NCBI GenBank assembly: GCA_002633315.1
Contig: NWBN01000031.1
Location: 62,001-126,000 of the forward strand
Reading direction: 5' to 3'
DNA: 64,000 nucleotides
From: Bacteroidales bacterium Phil6
GTDB taxonomy: Bacteria; Bacteroidota; Bacteroidia; Bacteroidales; F082
Shown: one piece after another, positions 1 to 8,349 of the stretch
How the letters are laid out: each line of letters opens with the position of its first letter
How positions within the stretch are numbered: the stretch's first letter is position 1
The notes under the pieces: model-generated
What the model saw: only the letters and a program-made list of their open reading frames with translations
The model's database searches: none
What the model was told of the DNA's origin: nothing
Made by a program: the position numbers and the translations under genes

Positions 1-2
1 GT

Positions 3-1043
3 AATAATACTTTCGTTCTCATGAAACATGCTGTATTTGTTGTCGCCGCTCTTGTCCTTATGTTTGGAGCCTCTCGTGTGAAATATACATATTATTCTAA
101 TATCTTCAATCTGCTGTTTTTTGTTGCCATTGTCTTGTTGATACTTACTCAACTGTTTGGTACGGAAAGCGATGATGCAAGAAGGTCATTGTCAATATCA
201 AAAATATTACCCTTCATAGGTCCTAATGCTTCGTTTATGCCAAATGAGTTTGTCAAAATAATTCTTATTGGATTTATTGCCAGAAAAATAGCGTTGAGAA
301 AAGATAATCCTGACCCTGGCTGGAAGGATATTTGTCTTAATATTATGCTTCCGGTGATATTTGTGGTAGGCCTGATAGCAACGGAGAATCTTTCTACAGC
401 TGTGCTGCTTTTTGCTACATGTATTGCCATGATGTTTGTTGGAAAGATAAAGATGAAGTATATTTTGTCTTTCGTCGGAATTGCCGTATTATTCCTTGCA
501 TTGTTTATATGTATAAAGTTTATGACAGGTAGTAGCGGTCGTCAGACGACATGGAAAGCCCGTATTACAAATACGGATAATTATCAAAAGGATTATGCTA
601 AGGCGGCTATCGCTACCGGTGGCATTTTTGGTAAACTGCCCGGCAAGAGTACAGAACGTAACTCCCTCCCTAAAGTGGAAAACGACTGTATCTATGCTAT
701 AGTTGTCGAAGAATATGGACTTGTAGGTGGTGTAATTGTGCTGTCTTTGTATCTTATCTTGTTGTATCGTGTGGTAATGATAATGGTGAAACGTCCTGAT
801 TCTTTCGGTGCTATTTTGTCATTTGGTCTGATATTGTGTATTGTCATGCAGGCTTTTATCAATATGGGCGTCTCAGTGGGATTGTTGCCTACGACAGGAC
901 AAAATCTGCCTTTCGTGAGTAGAGGCGGTACTTCTATGATATGTACGGGTATATCCTTTGGAATAATATTGAGTGTGACAAGAGATATAAATAAAAACGA
1001 TGAAAAGAGAAAAGAACTCGAACAGGTACAGGCTGCTGATTAG
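3..1043 (+). CDS. ftsW: Peptidoglycan polymerase FtsW (5' truncated by window edge)
   Basis: This is a SEDS-family polytopic membrane protein that polymerises lipid II glycan strands at the division septum with its partner penicillin-binding protein. The reading frame stays open to the window edge (codons read NNTFVL before the first visible Met), so the true start lies upstream and the N-terminal helices are missing. Visible features are a run of hydrophobic helices, the conserved PNEFVK segment, and the C-terminal LLPTTGQNLPFVSRGGTS block that is diagnostic of FtsW/RodA. Its position directly before murG fits FtsW rather than RodA. The 3' end overlaps murG by 44 bases, which suggests translational coupling within the dcw operon. 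Identification is firm; only the start is unknown. Confidence 0.95.
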   Translation, partial: NNTFVLMKHAVFVVAALVLMFGASRVKYTYYSNIFNLLFFVAIVLLILTQLFGTESDDARRSLSISKILPFIGPNASFMPNEFVKIILIGFIARKIALRKDNPDPGWKDICLNIMLPVIFVVGLIATENLSTAVLLFATCIAMMFVGKIKMKYILSFVGIAVLFLALFICIKFMTGSSGRQTTWKARITNTDNYQKDYAKAAIATGGIFGKLPGKSTERNSLPKVENDCIYAIVVEEYGLVGGVIVLSLYLILLYRVVMIMVKRPDSFGAILSFGLILCIVMQAFINMGVSVGLLPTTGQNLPFVSRGGTSMICTGISFGIILSVTRDINKNDEKRKELEQVQAAD

Positions 1044-2127
1044 CGGTGGTGGTACGGGAGGTCATATCTTTCCGGCCATTGCCATTGCAGATGCCTTTAA
1101 AAAACGCCATCCTGATGCGGAAATAATGTTTATTGGAGCAAAAGGCAGGATGGAGATGGATATGGTGCCTAAGGCAGGTTATCCTATTGAAGGCCTGTGG
1201 ATTAGCGGATTTAAAAGAAGTCTTTCTCTCGATAATCTTTTGTTCCCGTTGAAGTTGTTGTGCAGCCTGGTGAAAGCCGGAAAGATTATTCGTCGTTTTA
1301 ATCCGGATTTAGTCGTCGGGGTTGGCGGTTTTGCCAGTGGTCCAACAATGCGCCGCGCCGCTTCCATGAAAATACCTGTCATCATACAGGAACAGAATTC
1401 TTTTCCGGGTGTTACCAATAGAATGATGGCAAACAAGGCATCACGAATCTGCGTGGCTTATGATGCAATGGATAAGTGGTTTCCGGCAGAAAAAATTGTA
1501 TTGACCGGTAATCCGTTGAGAAACAATATAATGAATGTTAATGTTGACAGAGCGGAATCTGCTGCGTTTTTCAATCTTAACCCTGAAAAACCTGTGATAT
1601 TGTTGGTGGGAGGCAGTCAGGGTGCCTTGGGTATCAATAGAGGTGTTTTTGCTGCTTTGTCTTCATTCAAAGATAATGATGTGCAGTTGATATGGCAGAC
1701 GGGCAAACCTTATTTTGAGAAAGCATCTCAGGCAGTGGATGAAATGAACCTGTCGCATAAGATAAAATGTGTTGTGTTTATTGATAGAATGGATATGGCA
1801 TATTCTCTTGCTGATGTTGTGATATCAAGAGCAGGAGCTATCTCTATATCTGAACTTTCACTCATGCGCAAAACTGTCGTATTCGTGCCTTTGCCGACAG
1901 CGGCTGAAGACCATCAGACGAAAAATGCCCGCCGCCTCGTTGATGCCGACGCTGCTTTGCTCGTGCCTAATGATGCTACTGAGCAACAATTGATACCAAC
2001 AGTGTTTGCATTGCTCGCTGACAAAGACAGATGTGCTGCTATGAGTCGTAATATTTATGGATTCGCTAAGGCTAATGCTGCCGAACTTGTGGTTGATGAA
2101 ATTGATAATGTGCTGAATAATAAATGA
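1000..2127 (+). CDS. murG: UDP-N-acetylglucosamine transferase MurG
   Basis: MurG adds GlcNAc to lipid I to make lipid II on the inner face of the cytoplasmic membrane. The protein has 375 residues, normal for the family. The N-terminal glycine loop GGGTGGHIFPA sits near residues 17-27. The second domain carries GGSQGALGIN and the donor-site region ISRAGAISISELSLM, followed by AAEDHQTKNA. The chosen start lies inside the end of ftsW; it gives a short leader before the glycine loop, and no later Met precedes the motif. It ends in an ATGA overlap with murC, so ftsW, murG and murC are almost certainly translated from one mRNA. Confidence 0.96.
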   Translation: MKREKNSNRYRLLISGGGTGGHIFPAIAIADAFKKRHPDAEIMFIGAKGRMEMDMVPKAGYPIEGLWISGFKRSLSLDNLLFPLKLLCSLVKAGKIIRRFNPDLVVGVGGFASGPTMRRAASMKIPVIIQEQNSFPGVTNRMMANKASRICVAYDAMDKWFPAEKIVLTGNPLRNNIMNVNVDRAESAAFFNLNPEKPVILLVGGSQGALGINRGVFAALSSFKDNDVQLIWQTGKPYFEKASQAVDEMNLSHKIKCVVFIDRMDMAYSLADVVISRAGAISISELSLMRKTVVFVPLPTAAEDHQTKNARRLVDADAALLVPNDATEQQLIPTVFALLADKDRCAAMSRNIYGFAKANAAELVVDEIDNVLNNK

Positions 2128-3473
2128 TTATGGAAATGTTGAAAAATGATATGGTCTATTTCCTTGGTATTGGAGGCATAGGAATGAGTGCCTTGGCACG
2201 CTATTTCCTTAAAAAAGGTTATAGAGTTGCCGGTTATGACCGTACATCTTCCAACATCACTTGCAACCTCGAAAAAGAAGGTGCAATGATACATTATCAT
2301 GAGGATATAAATGTTATTCCGGATGAAATAGCATTTGTCGTCATGACAGCTGCTATACCTGCGGACTCGATTGAACTGTTGGCATTGAAACAACGTGGCG
2401 TGAAGATTTATAAAAGAGCTGAAATACTCGGAATGTTGTCTCGTAAATGTAATGCAATATGTGTGAGCGGTACTCATGGTAAAACGACGACAACTTCGTT
2501 GATAACACATATCCTGCACTGCGATAAAATGAAAATTTCTGCCTTCATAGGTGGTATAGCCAATAACTTCAACAGTAATGTCGTCATTGGCGATGCTGAT
2601 GACAAGGTGATGGTTGTAGAGGCTGACGAATATGACCATTCTTTCCTGCAGTTGTCGCCATATATCAGTATAGTAACTTCCATAGATGCAGATCATCTTG
2701 ATATATATTATGATAATCAAAATCTTATTGATAGTTTTAATGAGTTTGTAAATAAGACTGCTGTTGACGGTGTCGTGATTTGCCGTACCAATCTTCCTGT
2801 CGTTACCGAGAGGAAAATGATAGTTTACGGTTTTGAAAATGCTGACATCAAGGCGGATTCGATAAGAATTGTTGATGGTATGACGGAGTTTCATGTAACT
2901 CGCTGCGGTTTGGATCTGGGTGTCTTCCGAATGCCTTTATTCGGGGAACACAACATTTTAAATGCTCTCGCTTCTATGACTGCTGCTATGGAAATGGGTG
3001 TAGGTGCAGATGTTATTCGTGAGGCTTTGTCTTCTTTTAAAGGTGTGTGGCGTCGGTTCGACATTAGGGTTAATAATGATGATACTGTCTATATTGACGA
3101 CTATGCTCATCATCCTGAAGAAATTAAGGCAACATTGAAAACGGTGCGTACGGTATTCCCGGACAGAATGATGACTGTGGTATTTCAGCCGCATCTGTTT
3201 AGCCGTACACGTGACTTTCTTGATGGTTTTGCAGAAAGCCTTTCTATCGCCGACAGAGTGATATTGCTCGACATTTATCCTGCCCGTGAGAAACCTATTC
3301 AAGGTATTACTTCTTCAGTATTGCTCGACAGGATTTGTTGTGCAGAAAAGATGCTTTGCCATAAAAGTGAATTATTGAATGTATTGAAAAAAATACATCC
3401 TGAGTTGATAGTGACAATGGGTGCCGGCGATATTGATCGTCTTGTTCCTGAAATAGAGGAGATGCTGAAATGA
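2124..3473 (+). CDS. murC: UDP-N-acetylmuramate--L-alanine ligase MurC
   Basis: MurC is the cytoplasmic ATP-dependent ligase that adds the first amino acid, L-alanine, to UDP-MurNAc. The N-terminal Rossmann segment is FLGIGGIGMSALARYF, the Mur-ligase ATP loop is GTHGKTTT, and the C-terminal domain begins near DDYAHHPEEIKATL. These are the standard MurC signatures, and the length of 449 residues is normal. The start overlaps the murG stop in an ATGA arrangement; a second ATG six bases on (2130) is possible. The 3' end overlaps ftsQ, again as ATGA. No ddl gene follows, in contrast to proteobacterial dcw clusters. Confidence 0.96.
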   Translation: MIMEMLKNDMVYFLGIGGIGMSALARYFLKKGYRVAGYDRTSSNITCNLEKEGAMIHYHEDINVIPDEIAFVVMTAAIPADSIELLALKQRGVKIYKRAEILGMLSRKCNAICVSGTHGKTTTTSLITHILHCDKMKISAFIGGIANNFNSNVVIGDADDKVMVVEADEYDHSFLQLSPYISIVTSIDADHLDIYYDNQNLIDSFNEFVNKTAVDGVVICRTNLPVVTERKMIVYGFENADIKADSIRIVDGMTEFHVTRCGLDLGVFRMPLFGEHNILNALASMTAAMEMGVGADVIREALSSFKGVWRRFDIRVNNDDTVYIDDYAHHPEEIKATLKTVRTVFPDRMMTVVFQPHLFSRTRDFLDGFAESLSIADRVILLDIYPAREKPIQGITSSVLLDRICCAEKMLCHKSELLNVLKKIHPELIVTMGAGDIDRLVPEIEEMLK

Positions 3474-4249
3474 AAAAGGTGTTGAAAATATTGGTTTTGG
3501 TGTTTACTGTGGCTGCTTTGGCAACTCTGTGGTGGGTATCGTATCAACATCATTTCAGACATTCACTTGTTGATGTGAAGTTGTTGAATAACAATGGCAC
3601 AAAAGATGGTTTTATAGATTATGACAGAGAATTGCATACTGTATGGGATATTTGTGATACACTGACTAACAAAACAATAAGAGATGTTCCATTGGATAGT
3701 GTCCATAGTTATTTGATTGGCAATCCTTGGATTACTGATGTTAAGGTCGAGATAACATTGGATAATATCCTTGTGGTTCATGTGGAAGAAGGCAATCCTC
3801 TCATGCGCATATATAATGAAAACGGAGAATCGGTTTATGCAGATACTTTGGGAAGATTATTCCCTGTCGAAAATGAATATGTTCCACATGTCCTGGTTGG
3901 TAATGGAAATCTTAAATTTCCCGTGGTGAGGACCAGTTCCGGCAATATCGACGATCCTGTATATTCGCATACTAAATTGTTGATGATGTATGATGTAATG
4001 AAGAAAATATTGAAAGATCCATACACTTCATGTTGCGTTAAACAGGTGTATTTTGAAAATGAAAGCGATATTGAATTGGTGCTTAATAGCACTGATGTCA
4101 ATGTGGTACTCGGAGATATTAATGATATGGAAATCAAGTTGTCCAATATGCAACGTTTTTTTGATGAGATGTTGGGCAGTGAAGAGTTGAAACAGTTTAA
4201 AAAGGTGAATTTTAATTTTGTCAATCAAGTTGTTTGTACTAAATATTAA
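3470..4249 (+). CDS. ftsQ: Cell division protein FtsQ/DivIB
   Basis: This is a bitopic inner-membrane divisome protein that links FtsL/FtsB to the septal synthase. It has a short basic N-terminus (MKKVLK), one transmembrane helix at about residues 5-23, and an extracytoplasmic part with a POTRA-like region (SVHSYLIGNPWITDVKVEI, about residues 81-99) and a beta domain. FtsQ sequence is poorly conserved, so the assignment rests on topology, length (259 residues), the POTRA-like segment and the strict position between murC and ftsA. It starts by ATGA overlap with murC and ends five bases before ftsA. Confidence 0.88.
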   Translation: MKKVLKILVLVFTVAALATLWWVSYQHHFRHSLVDVKLLNNNGTKDGFIDYDRELHTVWDICDTLTNKTIRDVPLDSVHSYLIGNPWITDVKVEITLDNILVVHVEEGNPLMRIYNENGESVYADTLGRLFPVENEYVPHVLVGNGNLKFPVVRTSSGNIDDPVYSHTKLLMMYDVMKKILKDPYTSCCVKQVYFENESDIELVLNSTDVNVVLGDINDMEIKLSNMQRFFDEMLGSEELKQFKKVNFNFVNQVVCTKY

Positions 4250-4254
4250 GGCTT

Positions 4255-5598
4255 ATGAAAGAATCGGTTTACATTACAGGATTGGATATAGGAACCACGA
4301 AGATAGCATGTGTCGTGGGAGAATTGACGGAGAACAATAAGATTAAAGTCATTGGTTATGGTAAAGCAGAATCGTACGGTGTGAAAAGAGGTATGGTTTT
4401 CAATATTCAGCAAACCGTAGATTCTATTAAGAAAGCTGTCGATGAAGCTTCGGAGATGGCCGGAGTTGAGATAACGAATGTCAATGTCGGTATAGCCGGG
4501 CATCATATCAAAAGCATACAGCATAGGGGCTCTTTAACACGTAAAAATGCCAAAACATATATCACACAAGATGAACTGGATGAACTGCGTTCCAATGTTT
4601 TTAAATTGGGAATGCAACCGGGAGAAGAAATCATTGATGCTATACCACAAGAGTATATTGTTGATAATGAAGCCGGTATAAGTAATCCTAAAGGTATGCT
4701 GGGTAATACTATAGAGGCTAATTTCCATGTCATCATTGGTATGAAATCTGCAGTGGAAAACATAGTGTCATGTGTGGAAAATGCCGGACTTGTGTTGGAT
4801 AAGTTGATATTGGAACCTATCGCTTCTGCTGTGGCTGTGCTCGGAGAAGATGAGAAAGAGGCGGGCGTGGTGTTGGTCGATATTGGTGGCGGTACAACAG
4901 ATATTGCAATATTTTCCGATTCTATAATTTATCATACTGCCGTGATACCTTTCGGCGGTAATGTCATAACCGATGATATCCGCATTGGCTGTTCTGTTCT
5001 CAGAAAATATGCCGAAGAGATGAAAGTGAGATATGGATCGGCCTTGCCTAACGAAAACAACGAACATCATGTGATATCAATACCGGGTATTCATGGAAGA
5101 GAGCCTAAAGAGATAACGTTTAAAAATCTTTCGGAAATAATACATGCTCGTCTTAGCGAAATATTCGACATGGTTAAAAATGAAATAGATAAATGTCCTA
5201 ACGAATGTGCTCTTACCGGTGGTCTCGTTCTTACCGGTGGCGGTGCCTTGATGAAACATATTCAACAACTTGCGGCTTTTAAGACGAGTCTTGATGTGAG
5301 AATAGGTTACCCTAATGAACATATTGATAACGATAATCCTGATGAATTGAAAAGTCCTGTGTTTGCTACATGTATAGGCTTGATATTGGAATCTTTTAAC
5401 AGACAAAAACTATCTATTCTAAATGACGATATTGAGGAAGAGGAAAGCGTTATTGTCAATAAGAAAGAAAGTAAATCTAACAGACATAAAAGAGGAATCG
5501 GCTACCTCAAGGATATAATAACGGGTTTTGCTGATATCATATTTAAGGATGAAAGTATTGATGAAAAAAATGATAATGATACAAATCAAAATATTTAA
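4255..5598 (+). CDS. ftsA: Cell division protein FtsA
   Basis: FtsA is an actin-like ATPase that tethers FtsZ to the membrane. The phosphate-1 loop GLDIGTTKIACVVGE lies at residues 9-23, the phosphate-2 segment is VLVDIGGGTTDIAIF, and the adenosine motif is LTGGGALM. The SHS2/1C insertion is present. The length of 447 residues is slightly long because of a charged C-terminal extension rich in Asp, Glu and Asn. A basic stretch near the end (RHKRGIGYLKDIITGFAD) could be the membrane-targeting amphipathic helix, although it is followed by about 20 more residues. It lies five bases after ftsQ and six before ftsZ, in the same operon. Confidence 0.95.
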   Translation: MKESVYITGLDIGTTKIACVVGELTENNKIKVIGYGKAESYGVKRGMVFNIQQTVDSIKKAVDEASEMAGVEITNVNVGIAGHHIKSIQHRGSLTRKNAKTYITQDELDELRSNVFKLGMQPGEEIIDAIPQEYIVDNEAGISNPKGMLGNTIEANFHVIIGMKSAVENIVSCVENAGLVLDKLILEPIASAVAVLGEDEKEAGVVLVDIGGGTTDIAIFSDSIIYHTAVIPFGGNVITDDIRIGCSVLRKYAEEMKVRYGSALPNENNEHHVISIPGIHGREPKEITFKNLSEIIHARLSEIFDMVKNEIDKCPNECALTGGLVLTGGGALMKHIQQLAAFKTSLDVRIGYPNEHIDNDNPDELKSPVFATCIGLILESFNRQKLSILNDDIEEEESVIVNKKESKSNRHKRGIGYLKDIITGFADIIFKDESIDEKNDNDTNQNI

Positions 5599-5604
5599 TT
5601 AACT

Positions 5605-7125
5605 ATGAGTAACATAATAGAGTTTGAACATCCGGAAGAAAAGCCTAACATCATTAAAGTTATAGGCGTCGGAGGCGGCGGTAGTAATGCTGTCACACAC
5701 ATGTTTACCGAAGGTATTTGCGGTGTGGATTTTATATTGTGTAATACTGACAGTCAGGCATTGCAGAGAAGTCCTGTCGTCAATAAGGTGCATCTTGGGA
5801 AACGTGAACTTGGTGCCGGTAATGTCCCAGATGTGGGGCGTATGGCTGCCGAAGAAACAAAAGATGAAATAAGGGAATATCTTAGTAATAATACTAAGAT
5901 GTTGTTTATCACTGCCGGAATGGGTGGCGGTACGGGAACCGGTGCTGCCCCGGTAATAGCTTCTGTAGCTAAAGAGTTGGGTATTCTTACTGTTGGTATT
6001 GTGACTATCCCGTTTTCAGTTGAGGGAAAGAAACGAGAAAAACAGGCTTTGAAAGGTATTGAAGAATTGAGGCAAAATGTCGATACTCTTCTTGTTATTA
6101 GTAATGATAAACTTAGAGAGGAATACGGCGACATGAAATTGACTGAGGCTTTTAGAAAAGCTGACGATGTACTTAAAATCGCAGCTAAAGGTATAGCTGA
6201 GATAATTACAGTAACAGGTTATGTCAATATTGACTTCGAAGATGTCAGTACCGTGATGCGTAATAGTGGCAAAGCAATAATGGGTTCTGGTATAGCTTCC
6301 GGCGAGGATAGGGCATTGAAAGCTGTACAGGATGCTTTGAATTCTCCTCTGCTTAATGATTCCGATATTAAAGGCGCTAAGAATTTGCTCGTATATATCA
6401 CTTCTGGCAGTAAAGAGGTTACACTCGATGAGGTGATGACGATAACTGAATATGTTCAGGATGCTGCCGGCTTGAACTCCGATATGATATGGGGCAATGG
6501 CGAAGACAGTAACTTGGATGAAAGTATCAGTGTTACTATCATAGCAACAGGATTCGGCGATGACAATATCGTTAACATGAATAATGAACGACAACAACCG
6601 GAAAAGAAAGTCGTTGATATTACTTCTCCTGTGAAAGAAACAGTGCCTCTGAAAGATAAAATTGTTGAGGACAATAATGTGGATAAGGTGGTTGTCCATA
6701 CTCTCGGTGAAGAAATTCCTAAACAGAATGAATCTAAGGATAAGGTGGAATTCGAAAGTGTTTATGAAAATAGCACGTCCGGAATGGAAATTCGCACTGT
6801 TGCAGAAAAGAAAGTTAAAACCGAAGACAGCGTCGACCTTAAACTGTTTGATTCATACGAAGATAAAGAACTTGCCGTGGTAGATAAGGAAGATGTTGCC
6901 ATTGAAATGGACGAACGTAGGAAAAGACTTTCTTTGCTGAGTGATAACAGTACTTTTGACAAAATGGAATATACTATTTCACAGTTGGAGAAACAGCCTG
7001 CTTATAAACGTGCCGGCGTCAATGTCTCTTTTAAGGAGATTCAGACGTTCTCACGTAACTATTATTCCCAACAAAATGGAGAGTTGAGTTCCAATAATTC
7101 ATATCTGCATGACAATGTGGATTGA
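5605..7125 (+). CDS. ftsZ: Cell division protein FtsZ
   Basis: FtsZ is the tubulin-like GTPase that forms the Z-ring. The N-terminal GTPase domain carries VGGGGSNAV and the tubulin signature GGGTGTGAAP, followed by NKLREEYGD-type T7 residues (written here as NDKLREEYGD). After the globular domain there is a long charged linker. The tail contains EKQPAYKRAGV and ends LHDNVD; this tail is typical of Bacteroidota FtsZ and replaces the proteobacterial C-terminal peptide. The length of 506 residues is long because of the linker. It is the last gene of the dcw cluster and is followed by a clear terminator at 7173-7217. Confidence 0.97.
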   Translation: MSNIIEFEHPEEKPNIIKVIGVGGGGSNAVTHMFTEGICGVDFILCNTDSQALQRSPVVNKVHLGKRELGAGNVPDVGRMAAEETKDEIREYLSNNTKMLFITAGMGGGTGTGAAPVIASVAKELGILTVGIVTIPFSVEGKKREKQALKGIEELRQNVDTLLVISNDKLREEYGDMKLTEAFRKADDVLKIAAKGIAEIITVTGYVNIDFEDVSTVMRNSGKAIMGSGIASGEDRALKAVQDALNSPLLNDSDIKGAKNLLVYITSGSKEVTLDEVMTITEYVQDAAGLNSDMIWGNGEDSNLDESISVTIIATGFGDDNIVNMNNERQQPEKKVVDITSPVKETVPLKDKIVEDNNVDKVVVHTLGEEIPKQNESKDKVEFESVYENSTSGMEIRTVAEKKVKTEDSVDLKLFDSYEDKELAVVDKEDVAIEMDERRKRLSLLSDNSTFDKMEYTISQLEKQPAYKRAGVNVSFKEIQTFSRNYYSQQNGELSSNNSYLHDNVD

Positions 7126-7172
7126 CATTATGTGTGTAATTTTTAATTAGCATAATATTTTGATTTGTGTTG

Positions 7173-7217
7173 ACGAGTTTCCTTCGACGGTCATGCCGTC
7201 GGAGTGACTCGTTTTTT
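7173..7217 (+). terminator. Rho-independent terminator after ftsZ
   Basis: A two-part stem is visible: ACGAGT pairs with ACTCGT at the base, and an inner CGACGG/CCGTCG stem sits above it, followed directly by a run of six T. It closes the dcw transcription unit and separates it from the butyrate-kinase-like gene. Confidence 0.9.
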
Positions 7218-7275
7218 CCTCTGCATTATCAACGAACATTTTAATTGTGTCGCTCGTTATTTATAAAAAATTGAC

Positions 7276-8349
7276 ATGAGCGATACTTATCTTGTTGTCA
7301 TTACAGATGATTCGGTGACAAAAATAGCGGTATGTGAATCTGAAAATATTATATATCAATGTGATATAATACATGATAATGATGCAGTTACTGTAGATAT
7401 GGCTATGGTAGAACAAATGGCAGTACGTCGTAATGCAGTACTTTCACAACTGAAAAATGACGGCGTCAATCTTGCAGACATACGTTATGTTATTGCTGAA
7501 GGTGGTTTATTGAACCCTTGTGTATCCGGAATTTATTCTATCAATAAGCCTTTGGTGGAAGATTTGCTCGACGGAATGAATGGTGTCGATGTCGTAAATC
7601 TTGGAGGACTCGTAGCTTTCGGTGTTGCTAATATCTTAGGTGTTAAGTCTTTTGTTGTTGACCCTGCCTCTATCGATGAACGTAGCGATGTGGCACGTTT
7701 TGTTTCTCATTCTGCCTTGCGAAAAAAATCGCTCTTTCACGCCATGATACATAAGTATCTCGGATATCTATATTCATTGTCAATACATTCGGATTATAAG
7801 AAACTCAATCTTGTCATTTGTCATGTCGATGATAAAACGGTGTCTGTCGCCGCTCATAAAGAAGGTGTAGTCGTCGATGTCAACCAGGCATATCTCGGTT
7901 ATGGAGCTTTCGGACTGCAGCAATCCGGTACAGTACCCGCATCCAATATACTTTCCATGGTTTATTTTAAACATCATACTGAACAGGAAATCAAAGATTT
8001 GCTGCTTCGCTCCGGTTCTTTTCAATATTATCTCGGTACTTCTTCTGTCGATAAGATATCTGCCATGTTGCGCGACGGCAACAAAAAAGCCAGACAGATT
8101 GTCGATGCTTGTGCTTATCAAATATCAAAAGAAATTGCCTCTTGCCTTATACCTTTGGATGGTAAAATAGACGCCGTTTTGTTGAGTGGAAAAATTTTTT
8201 CGGTGAATCGTTTTTTTAAGTATATTTCCAAACGAATTGAGAATATGGCTCCAATCTCGGTCTATGTTGAAGACTTTAGATTGAAAGCATTGATTTTCAA
8301 TATGATGAAATATCTTAACGGTGATCTGAAAGCAATTGAATATGTTTAA
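7276..8349 (+). CDS. Degenerate butyrate kinase-like (ASKHA fold) protein
   Basis: The 357 residues align along their whole length with butyrate kinase (Buk). Recognisable blocks are GGLLNPCVSGIYSINK, VVDPASIDERSDVARF, KSLFHAM and YQISKEIA. Motifs that bind phosphate in Buk and acetate kinase have eroded. The N-terminal NPGSTSTK is TDDSVTK (residues 10-16). HLGGGISVGAH is HVDDKTVSVAAH (183-194). LTGGIA is LSGKIF (303-308). HALNQKAxAR is HAMIHKYLGY. The protein is therefore probably not an ordinary butyrate kinase; it may be a pseudokinase or bind another ligand. No phosphate butyryltransferase gene lies nearby. The next gene overlaps its 3' end by eight bases, suggesting linked expression. 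The family assignment is confident; the function is unknown. Confidence 0.8.
   Translation: MSDTYLVVITDDSVTKIAVCESENIIYQCDIIHDNDAVTVDMAMVEQMAVRRNAVLSQLKNDGVNLADIRYVIAEGGLLNPCVSGIYSINKPLVEDLLDGMNGVDVVNLGGLVAFGVANILGVKSFVVDPASIDERSDVARFVSHSALRKKSLFHAMIHKYLGYLYSLSIHSDYKKLNLVICHVDDKTVSVAAHKEGVVVDVNQAYLGYGAFGLQQSGTVPASNILSMVYFKHHTEQEIKDLLLRSGSFQYYLGTSSVDKISAMLRDGNKKARQIVDACAYQISKEIASCLIPLDGKIDAVLLSGKIFSVNRFFKYISKRIENMAPISVYVEDFRLKALIFNMMKYLNGDLKAIEYV

Noticed and set aside
2055-2894. Long minus-strand open frame (about 280 codons) opposite murG/murC
   Set aside because: Its translation has no recognisable domain and is rich in His, Ile and Tyr runs expected from antisense of AT-rich code; murC on the plus strand is certain.
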